Shown one piece after another: positions 1 to 6,152 of a stretch of DNA of 7,036 nt. The translations under genes were made by a program, and so were the position numbers. The notes under the pieces are model-generated. The model searched no databases, was not told the origin of the DNA, and saw only the letters and a list, made by a program, of their open reading frames with translations. The stretch comes from Chloroflexi bacterium RBG_13_46_14 (GTDB lineage Bacteria; Chloroflexota; Dehalococcoidia; Dehalococcoidales; UBA2162), in contig MGML01000126.1 in the NCBI GenBank assembly GCA_001796415.1, positions 1 to 7,036 on the forward strand. Reading direction: 5' to 3'. The stretch's first letter is position 1, and each line of letters begins with the position of its first letter.

Positions 1-509
1 AGGAAAGATGTCAGCTTGGACTCGAGTTCCGGAAAGGAAGACTGGTCGAGTGAAATTACAAGATTACCCCTGCCGAACAGGTTGAACCTGTTGCGCCCCA
101 GCCATTGTACTCCCAGTACGATGAAAACAAGGACGAAAAGAATGATGGTTACAAGGTAATTATTGGTAGCCGCCCCTATGGATGACGCGATAAGCAGCAG
201 GAGAAAACCGATTTCCGCCGGATCTTTTATCGGTGTGCGGAAACGGACGAAGGATAATGCGCCAAGCAAACCGAGTGACAGAGGTATGGAGACCTGGATG
301 CCGAGGAACAGGGCAGTAATAGCCGGACCTCCTATGAGAAAAGTCCGATGCACGCCAGCGCCTATATACCTTGATCCGTAGAAAAACTGGTACATCAGGT
401 AGACGACAATAGAAGCCAGTAACGAAAAACCGATCGCTGTTACGGCTTCTGGTATGGTCACGGGAGAATGAAGACTTTCAAAAAAGGCCATAAATTCATC
501 AAATACCAT
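1..509 (-). CDS. DUF4956 family integral membrane protein (partial, C-terminus outside window)
   Basis: The frame is open from an ATG at 509 to the left edge, giving 169 codons without a stop, so the C-terminus is missing. The family mark is GALSFVRFRTPIKDPAE at residues 83-99, the conserved basic signature of DUF4956. Hydrophobic segments lie near residues 19-43, 57-82, 100-116 and 119-137, which suggests about four membrane helices with the basic signature in the loop between the second and third. After residue 139 the chain turns polar (NRFNLFGRGNLVISL), the start of a soluble C-terminal domain. The ATG follows the VTC-domain gene's stop codon by 10 bases, and its ribosome binding site (GGGGG, six bases before ATG) overlaps that stop, so translation is probably coupled. 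Proteins of this family are often found next to VTC-domain and CotH genes. Biochemical function is unknown; a channel or membrane anchor for the polymerase is my inference. The family call is firm. Confidence 0.9.
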   Translation of the reverse strand, partial: MVFDEFMAFFESLHSPVTIPEAVTAIGFSLLASIVVYLMYQFFYGSRYIGAGVHRTFLIGGPAITALFLGIQVSIPLSLGLLGALSFVRFRTPIKDPAEIGFLLLLIASSIGAATNNYLVTIILFVLVFIVLGVQWLGRNRFNLFGRGNLVISLDQSSFPELESKLTSF

Positions 510-519
510 GTTTATCCCC

Positions 520-1311
520 CTATCGTTCAAGTATTCTACCCGGAGGCCCGAACCTGCCTACGCGGCCGGGCTCCATTATATGTGCGTCTATAGAGCTGCC
601 GTATTTGGAATACCGACTCCAGTCGGTATCCAGGATTTTCATTTTCCTGAGAGTAACGGGGAGTTCAATCGACGGTCCTTTAACCTCAACCACGCCGCCC
701 TCGAGTCTTAATACATGTTCACGGTAGTCCAGCTCCGGGGCGACCATCATAGAATGAATATTGGAATCGAGCGATACACGGGTATCGGTCAGCAACTCGG
801 TAAACCGGTAACGGTGATAGGATATCTTTATCACGGGACGGAGTGGCAACTCGGGGAAGTAACCGAATCTGGCGATCGTATTATTGAGAACTGTCTTCGG
901 AACAATACCTCGTATCAGGCGGGACAGCTCGATATCTTCTACCGGAACAACCATCCGTTCACGCTGCTTGGAACTGGCGAATCCATGCCTGGTCTTGAGT
1001 TCAAGGAAGACCGGTACGGTGTCCCCCTCGATGTCCTCCTCATCATACCAGCGGATTCTCACTTTGTCTTTGTTAAAATCACCTGAAGCAGATCTGTTGT
1101 ACTGGTCCAGGTCGAGTGTATCAAAATACAGGCTGTGGACGGTGCTTATCGGATATTCTCTATCCGGACGGCAGAATTGCCTTAACAGAGAATAAGCGAA
1201 TCCGATATTCTTTGGCAGGATGAAGAATTTCCTCTCGAATCGCTGAACCGGGGTGGAATCAGGTTGAATACCGGCTTCTTCTTTTTTCTTTCTGCTAAAT
1301 ATCTTCAGCAT
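520..1311 (-). CDS. VTC domain protein, probable polyphosphate polymerase
   Basis: This 263-residue protein has the motif series of the VTC catalytic domain, a triphosphate-tunnel fold that in yeast Vtc4 makes polyphosphate from ATP. Visible motifs are RFERKF (24-29), SLYFDT (60-65), KVRIRWY (83-89), FLELKTR (102-108), K115/R117, SYHRYR (164-169), RVSLD (178-182), VVEVKG (207-212) and SKY (235-237). The alternating Arg/Lys and Glu residues are those expected to line the tunnel and bind phosphate and metal. There is no SPX domain and no membrane helix, so it should be cytoplasmic. The N-terminus, MLKIFSRKKK, is short and basic and might touch the membrane. I place the start at the ATG at 1311 because GGAGG lies six bases before it. 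An in-frame ATG at 1329 would add six residues and lacks this placement. The start overlaps the cotH stop by one base (TAATG). Substrate and product are inferred from the family; other phosphate-transfer activities remain possible. Confidence 0.9.
   Translation of the reverse strand: MLKIFSRKKKEEAGIQPDSTPVQRFERKFFILPKNIGFAYSLLRQFCRPDREYPISTVHSLYFDTLDLDQYNRSASGDFNKDKVRIRWYDEEDIEGDTVPVFLELKTRHGFASSKQRERMVVPVEDIELSRLIRGIVPKTVLNNTIARFGYFPELPLRPVIKISYHRYRFTELLTDTRVSLDSNIHSMMVAPELDYREHVLRLEGGVVEVKGPSIELPVTLRKMKILDTDWSRYSKYGSSIDAHIMEPGRVGRFGPPGRILER
610..629 (-). repeat. Perfect inverted repeat inside the VTC gene
   Basis: ATACCGACT and AGTCGGTAT face each other around two bases, so the minus-strand transcript could form an eight-pair stem with a TGGA loop. 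It lies in codons for DTDWSRY near the end of the gene. No run of T follows, so it is not a terminator. Confidence 0.5.
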
Positions 1312-3122
1312 TAAAATCCTCCGGCACACATACCACTGGTAACGCCGTTGCCGGTTCCTCCGGGGCCGTGACTGGGACGGGTACCGGCAAGCTGGTCTCG
1401 CACCGATTTATATCTTTCGACTACAAAAGGCTTGAGTCCAAGCGCGTTGGGTCCGAATCCAGGCATACGCGGTCTCTGGGGAGACCCAAGCGGACCGAAC
1501 ATCGCCTGTTTGAACCGGGTGAATTCATCTTTGTCCAGACATGATTCGATATATTCAAGGTCTTCTTCATCCAGCTCGACTCTGAATAAATCCCAGATAC
1601 CGTTAATATCGAACCGTTTTTTCAGGCAGCTTATTTTAAGGGGATTAGGCCATGGCATCTGGGGTACGGGACCGCCAGCCTGCCAGCCCTGAAACGGGTC
1701 GGGAGGTCTGAAGTCTTCCACCAGGCAGCGGATACAGTCTTCGGTAGTATAGAATTTCTCGGTATCGGCTTTCGCATAGGGACGTATCAGTTCCGAAGCT
1801 TCATCTATTCTGGCAAGCATAATTTCAGGCCTGAAGTATTTATCGTTAAACTCTCGGACATATTCACGATACTTTTTCAGGTATTGCGGTTGGGTGAGGA
1901 GACGGTTGACAAGTGGAAACCTGTCCATCCGGGAACTTGTCGGCTCGTCGATATAGTAATCGATTAGTCCTTCTTTATCTATTCCGCAGTTGAAGGTACC
2001 GAAAGCCATATTCAGGTCCCAGGGGATGATGGTAAATACTCCATCTGCCTCGTAGAGGTAATTATTATGTCCGACACCTATATAGTTGTCGAGGTGAAGG
2101 ATGACAGCCGAAACAGCGATATACTTTAATGTCTGGTCGACATCCAGCACCTTTTCGATTTCTTCTACGAATGTTTCATCAGGTTCGTTATTGAGCACTT
2201 CAAGGAAACGGAGCAGGGCGGAATAGTCAGCTCTGTTTTCGTTCGTTTTCAGTGCTACCGCTTCAAGCAGGGTTTCAGGCATGCGCGTGGGAGGTAACCC
2301 ACGGGCAAAATTTCCTTCGGGTTTTTCGATTGCTTCATACGCGGCTACCGACTCTTCCTGTCCCGTTGCCCGGAGCAGATCTATGAGCGGAGCACCACCG
2401 ATATTCGTGTACAGAACTGGATCGTGCCGCTCGATATCCACGGCAAACGGACCTGTGTTGATATTCCTGGAAGCGTCTGCTTCCGTCCAGTCGAGTCTTG
2501 CTGCTACCAGTTCCGGCTTGTAGAGATTTCCGTTAGGATTATCGAAGTGTCGGGCAACGAAAGAAGCGTCGACTACTTCGGCCATCGTATAGACACCGAG
2601 GTGAGTATCATTTACCCAGACATCGACGAAACTGGCGCGAGGCGTCGGTATGTCCATTTTATCGAATAACTCATAGGCAATTACTTCGCGTATAAGGGTA
2701 GGATCACTCCACCCGTTATTGAGAAATACTTTCTTCACTCCATAAAATGTACGGGCCCTGTTAAAAAGATTGAAGTCAACAGCCATCGGGATACGGGGGC
2801 TGTCAAAGCCCACTGCCTGTCCCAGCGAGGAGTTGCCTTTCGGCCTGACACCTACATCAGGAATAAGTTCATCATCAAACCAGAAATCGGCCCTGACGTA
2901 TTGCTCTTCGAAAGCGTGTTCCAGGCAGAAATCCCAGTCTTCCGGGGTCATTACGATTTTGAGGATAGCGACTTTATCTTTATAAAAGGGATTATTGTAT
3001 TCGGCTGATATTTCGCTCGGCCAGGCGCCAGCGCATCCGGTCTGGAATACCGGCAGTATGACAAGGGAAACAAGTCCCAGTATAGTAATCAGGTTCCATA
3101 CTTGATTATGTTTTTCTCTCAT
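1311..3122 (-). CDS. CotH family protein kinase-like, exported, probable lipoprotein
   Basis: The 603-residue protein begins with a signal sequence: a charged start, a hydrophobic stretch at about 11-26, then QTGC with Cys30 as a possible lipidation site. Gln at -3 is not typical of a lipobox, so lipid attachment is uncertain. CotH motifs follow in order: GVRPKGNSS (91-99); FYGVKKVFLNNGWSDPTLIRE (126-146 region); LGVYTMAE with Glu182; a GNLYKPE block (198-204); LHLDNYIGVGHNNYLY with Asp345; and PWDLNMAFG with Asp369. The two aspartates are spaced much like those needed for autophosphorylation in Bacillus subtilis spore-coat CotH. The tail has the usual FVVERYKSVRDQL helix (566-578). Between the core and that helix lies an extra segment (about 455-560) with Cys463-x-x-Cys466, Cys499 and Cys528. 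The end is Gly-rich. Its ribosome binding site is AGGGG, seven bases before ATG. It heads the CotH-VTC-DUF4956 group. Since ATP is scarce outside the cytoplasm, the phosphate donor is an open question. The family call is firm; the substrate is unknown. Confidence 0.9.
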   Translation of the reverse strand: MREKHNQVWNLITILGLVSLVILPVFQTGCAGAWPSEISAEYNNPFYKDKVAILKIVMTPEDWDFCLEHAFEEQYVRADFWFDDELIPDVGVRPKGNSSLGQAVGFDSPRIPMAVDFNLFNRARTFYGVKKVFLNNGWSDPTLIREVIAYELFDKMDIPTPRASFVDVWVNDTHLGVYTMAEVVDASFVARHFDNPNGNLYKPELVAARLDWTEADASRNINTGPFAVDIERHDPVLYTNIGGAPLIDLLRATGQEESVAAYEAIEKPEGNFARGLPPTRMPETLLEAVALKTNENRADYSALLRFLEVLNNEPDETFVEEIEKVLDVDQTLKYIAVSAVILHLDNYIGVGHNNYLYEADGVFTIIPWDLNMAFGTFNCGIDKEGLIDYYIDEPTSSRMDRFPLVNRLLTQPQYLKKYREYVREFNDKYFRPEIMLARIDEASELIRPYAKADTEKFYTTEDCIRCLVEDFRPPDPFQGWQAGGPVPQMPWPNPLKISCLKKRFDINGIWDLFRVELDEEDLEYIESCLDKDEFTRFKQAMFGPLGSPQRPRMPGFGPNALGLKPFVVERYKSVRDQLAGTRPSHGPGGTGNGVTSGMCAGGF

Positions 3123-3160
3123 ACCTCATCCCCTGGTTTTCAAGAAACAACGGGAAGGGA

Positions 3161-3183
3161 AGTATAATTTTCACAGTATATCA
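3161..3183 (-). promoter_or_regulatory. Candidate promoter for the cotH-VTC-DUF4956 genes
   Basis: Read on the minus strand, TGATATACT (3183 to 3175) is an extended -10 element: TG, one base, then TATACT. A second TATACT follows at 3166 to 3161. The surroundings are AT-rich compared with the coding DNA. No good -35 hexamer lies 16-18 bases upstream, and a direct repeat occupies that place instead. A start near 3168 would leave a leader of about 45 bases before the cotH ATG at 3122. Read-through from the upstream genes is equally possible, as I see no terminator hairpin in the gap. The assignment is by pattern only. Confidence 0.35.
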
Positions 3184-3194
3184 TATATCTAAAC

Positions 3195-3215
3195 CGGAGT
3201 AGAAAAGCGGAGTAG
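3195..3215 (-). repeat. Tandem-spaced 8-base direct repeat upstream of candidate promoter
   Basis: CTACTCCG occurs at 3215-3208 and again at 3202-3195 on the minus strand, exact both times, separated by five bases (a 13-base period). The proximal copy lies where a -35 element would fall relative to the -10 candidate at 3180-3175. It could be an activator binding site, but the period is not the 10-11 bases of typical PhoB-type boxes. Chance is not excluded. Confidence 0.4.
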
Positions 3216-3223
3216 CCAGGCAA

Positions 3224-4759
3224 TCAGGAAACAAATGGCTCTCCGGGTTTCCTTTCCGGTTTATGGAGTATCCTTCGTAACAGGCGGAAGAGAACATTAG
3301 CATGTTCCGTTTCCCATTCTTTCAGCCTGGATTCTCCGTAACGGGCGTTGACATACAGTTCGGTAATATCATCCACCTGTTCATTGATGCCGGGTACGCT
3401 GGCATCCAGCCGTCCTGCGTACTCATAGGGTGTTTCATACGAGAGATGTTTAAACCCTGCCTCTCCGGTTTCTTCCAATATGTGCCGATATATCTCACGA
3501 ATATCCATATCATCAGGGTAAGCTGTCTCAGCCCGACCGACGGATGCTAACCTGCTTCTCAGTCGTTTTATCCTGCTGCCGAACCAGCTTTCAAAAAGCC
3601 TGCTGAAAAACATGCGGATATCGGCTGTAAACCCAAGCCAGCTCCATAATGATTCACTGTACTCTTCTACTCCCGAATCCGAGTACTTCGACTGGAATCG
3701 TTTAACCGCTTTATAGAGAAGGAATACAACAAAAGCAACAAGCAGTATTACAACTGCCCACTTTACGATGATCATATAGTCGAAATCGCTGGCAGGTGGC
3801 GGTGGTGCTTCTTCGAATCCTTCTATTTCGCCGAATTCAGGGAACTTAAAGTCTTCAAACGTGTTCTTTGAACGCAGGAGGTTAAAAATAAACGCCATAA
3901 TATACCAGAGTACTTCGAAGATGTATCCAATCGGAACGATCAGGTATTCCAGCGCGTAATTAAGGCGGGATACGATATCTCCGAAAGCGCTTGTCGCCTG
4001 TTCGATTAATTCTGGAGAGAACAGGCTGGCAATACCGAATCCAACCAGTACCATTCCTCCTATTACAGCAAACAATATAGTCAGCCAACGTCTGCTGGAG
4101 AGCGGTGCAGACTGCTCGCGGAGAAGCTTCTGGCGTACGTTCAGGAAGTTACCCATAGCAAGGGCTAGAAGTCCGAAGAAGAAAAAGCCGGCTATGTAGA
4201 GTCCTGCCAGTGAAATCAGGCTCGAATCAGTGCCCAGACCGGCTGCCCAGATAATTATCAGTAGAATTACGCCGATAAGACCGAATAGAAATGAGCGGTA
4301 AATATCGCTCGAAAACGTGGAAGAACCGGCGATACTCATTCCACGCCAGCACAGGTAAACCGATGCGGTTATTGCGGGAATAACCGGATGCAGAGTAGTG
4401 AAACTGTCGAATACCAGTTGTGACATGTGCTTAAGCCATTCACCGCTGAAGGGAATCATACCAGGGGTGTACTCAAGGTGAATAATTATTCCAATTAAAA
4501 AAAGCACCATGGCTAGTTTAGCCCATTTCATTAACATGGTGGTAGAAGGAATGAACCTGGTAATAACATAAGAAGAAATAATAAGAACAAGAAGTGAGAA
4601 AATATTCAGGGGAGTATGATCCCAGGGAAATACTTCGAGTTCACGTGACCAGATCAGCCACGGGTATACCCAGAATACCTCCATCAGTATGACGGCAAGA
4701 GGAGCGACGATATTTCCTGCAACGTCGAAACCGGTTTTTTTACTTACGGCTGGTTCCAA
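3224..4759 (-). CDS. Polytopic membrane protein with C-terminal DUF4129 domain
   Basis: This 511-residue protein has about nine hydrophobic segments, near residues 16-36, 52-70, 79-96, 124-140, 154-173, 181-202, 225-247, 268-295 and 329-349. A proline-rich acidic linker (EAPPPPASDFD, 317-327) comes before the last helix. The soluble C-terminus (about 418-498) is a DUF4129 domain, recognised by IREIYRHILEETGEAGF, the TPYEYAGRL motif (443-451) and ARYG (472-475). In many bacteria this domain is the tail of a transglutaminase-like membrane protein. No such catalytic domain is present here, so it is probably a structural or substrate-binding part of the MoxR module. The start codon is TTG, one base after the DUF58 stop. 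GAGG lies eight bases before it, the in-frame stop upstream leaves no other start codon, and the next Met (26) lies inside the first helix. It is the last gene before the 101-base gap. The domain call is firm; the function is unknown. Confidence 0.82.
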   Translation of the reverse strand: MEPAVSKKTGFDVAGNIVAPLAVILMEVFWVYPWLIWSRELEVFPWDHTPLNIFSLLVLIISSYVITRFIPSTTMLMKWAKLAMVLFLIGIIIHLEYTPGMIPFSGEWLKHMSQLVFDSFTTLHPVIPAITASVYLCWRGMSIAGSSTFSSDIYRSFLFGLIGVILLIIIWAAGLGTDSSLISLAGLYIAGFFFFGLLALAMGNFLNVRQKLLREQSAPLSSRRWLTILFAVIGGMVLVGFGIASLFSPELIEQATSAFGDIVSRLNYALEYLIVPIGYIFEVLWYIMAFIFNLLRSKNTFEDFKFPEFGEIEGFEEAPPPPASDFDYMIIVKWAVVILLVAFVVFLLYKAVKRFQSKYSDSGVEEYSESLWSWLGFTADIRMFFSRLFESWFGSRIKRLRSRLASVGRAETAYPDDMDIREIYRHILEETGEAGFKHLSYETPYEYAGRLDASVPGINEQVDDITELYVNARYGESRLKEWETEHANVLFRLLRRILHKPERKPGEPFVS

Positions 4760-4774
4760 ATCAACTTCCTCTCA
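4757..4774 (-). promoter_or_regulatory. Ribosome binding site deciding a TTG start
   Basis: Minus-strand AGAGGAAG lies within the last codons of the DUF58 gene, with GAGG eight bases before TTG at 4759. The stop TGA (4763-4761) is one base from the TTG. An in-frame TGA at 4774-4772 rules out a longer protein, and no ATG or GTG intervenes, so TTG is the best-supported start and implies coupled translation. Confidence 0.65.
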
Positions 4775-6149
4775 GTGATATAGAATCTATATCCCGCCAT
4801 GATATGCTTTCGCTGACATTAAATACGGCTAGATCGCCTGTCGATGAGACAGGTGTTTGATCACCGATTGTAACCAGTACAACCCTGCGTCCACTGCGTT
4901 TCATATTATATAGAGTGGATAATAGCTCGTCCGTTACATATGCGGATAAAACCATGATCGTGCTTCCCCATGACAGGTTCCGGCTTTCATTTTGAATAAG
5001 TCTTGATATCGGCATCGCTTCGAAAGCGGTAACCTGAGCCAGCGCATCCAGGATATGCATCATCTGGTCGGAATGTTGACCGGGAGGCATTCTCATCGGT
5101 TCATCCGGGAAGCGTTTTTTCTGGTTGACATATAATCCGGTCCTGTAACCGGCAGTAATTGTATGATTCGTAATCGATGCCGCTGTGACTACGGCCAGTT
5201 CCAGCAACTCAGGTATAACTCCGAAGACCGTGAGGTTTGTAGTCCGGACATCGAGGAACAATGCGATATCGGTGGTGGTAGTGAGTTCAAAAACCTTGGT
5301 CTGGAGTTTACCGGTTCGCGCGGTTGCTTTCCAGTGAACTCGTTTCAGGCTGTCACCAAACTGATAATCCCTGATACCCATTGTCAGGACAGGGTCCTCG
5401 AAAATATGGCTGCGTGTTCTTATATCACCGAAAAGCTGGCGTGAAGGGATCCCAAGCTGCTCCAGCGGTACCATCTTGGGATACACGATAAGATAGTGCT
5501 GCTTCATTATATGAGATTCGCGGCTGAAGATACCGAAAAGATCACCTGAGCGAATTCGTGTTGGACCGAAGGCGAATAAACCTCTCCGGTCGCAGTGTAT
5601 AGGATATCGACGGGTTATTCTGTTATACCAGCCAAGAGAGATGTTATGGCTGATATTTGTCCGGTTGTCCCTGTTATACCAGCCGTACGTCATGAAATCT
5701 TCCCTGATACCGGTATTTCCCTCATTCTCTGACCGGGGAGAGTTTTCTGTGATAACCGTAATATCCGCCGGCACTTCTTCTTCAATCTGAAACCACGGCA
5801 GCGGCAGGGGTTTCCTGTTGGCTACTGAAATTTCAAGGTAGATATTATCTCCGAAGAACGCTCTTTCAGAACTGAGTTTACGCCGGAATTCGATCCGTGA
5901 CAGGCAGTACTTGTCCCATATCCTTGCTATGCTGCCGGTAAAGAAAAAAATAAGCGATACCAGCAGAAGCGGTATCTGGTTTATGATTAAACTCAGTATC
6001 AACAGTACCGCTGAGAACAGGAGCCAGTAATTACCGACCAGCAGACTGAAAGTCTTTTTATTGACTCGCCGTATCGAAGATGCTTCGTCTATCTTCAGCG
6101 CGATTTGATCTTCAATCACGATTTCGTGAAGTAAATTGATATCGGACAT
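4761..6149 (-). CDS. DUF58 domain membrane protein, partner of MoxR ATPase
   Basis: This 462-residue protein has a cytoplasmic N-terminal stretch and two adjacent membrane helices (about 36-56 and 59-77). A beta-rich region follows, with RRGLFAFGPTRIRSGDLFGIF (188-208). The DUF58 signature is at 257-288: MGIRDYQFGDSLKRVHWKATARTGKLQTKVFE in pieces, with D261Y, R270, HWKATAR and the KVFE block. After it comes a von Willebrand factor A-like fold, with FLDVRT at 298-303. The classic DxSxS metal site is not intact, as is common in DUF58. The length is typical. DUF58 proteins are usually encoded beside MoxR ATPases and are thought to work with them in maturing or assembling envelope proteins. The ATG is three bases after the moxR stop, with AGGGG ten bases upstream inside the moxR end. 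An exact 14-base repeat encodes a doubled GWYNR (156-160 and 173-177). The family call is firm; the target is unknown. Confidence 0.9.
   Translation of the reverse strand: MSDINLLHEIVIEDQIALKIDEASSIRRVNKKTFSLLVGNYWLLFSAVLLILSLIINQIPLLLVSLIFFFTGSIARIWDKYCLSRIEFRRKLSSERAFFGDNIYLEISVANRKPLPLPWFQIEEEVPADITVITENSPRSENEGNTGIREDFMTYGWYNRDNRTNISHNISLGWYNRITRRYPIHCDRRGLFAFGPTRIRSGDLFGIFSRESHIMKQHYLIVYPKMVPLEQLGIPSRQLFGDIRTRSHIFEDPVLTMGIRDYQFGDSLKRVHWKATARTGKLQTKVFELTTTTDIALFLDVRTTNLTVFGVIPELLELAVVTAASITNHTITAGYRTGLYVNQKKRFPDEPMRMPPGQHSDQMMHILDALAQVTAFEAMPISRLIQNESRNLSWGSTIMVLSAYVTDELLSTLYNMKRSGRRVVLVTIGDQTPVSSTGDLAVFNVSESISWRDIDSISLRGS
5620..5684 (-). repeat. Two exact 14-base direct repeats inside the DUF58 gene
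   Basis: CTGTTATACCAGCC on the plus strand is found at 5620-5633 and 5671-5684, 51 bases apart, which is exactly 17 codons. Both copies encode GWYNR in frame, in the segment just before the RRG motif. This looks like a small in-frame duplication or convergence within the gene. Confidence 0.6.
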
Positions 6150-6152
6150 GCT

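Noticed and set aside
163..381. Plus-strand open frame of 72 codons
   Set aside because: It is antisense to the DUF4956 gene, which carries the family signature here.
715..1086. Plus-strand open frame of 123 codons
   Set aside because: It lies wholly inside the VTC gene, whose minus-strand reading carries clear family motifs. The plus reading shows no recognisable domain.
1312..1329. Longer VTC protein starting at 1329
   Set aside because: The ATG at 1311 has GGAGG at good distance and forms a TAATG junction with cotH. The longer form would only add MCRRIL, whose codons cover that GGAGG.
3123..3223. Terminator between the two halves of the locus
   Set aside because: No GC-rich hairpin followed by a T run is visible on the minus strand. 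The only palindromic sequence is short and AT-rich (around 3178-3188).
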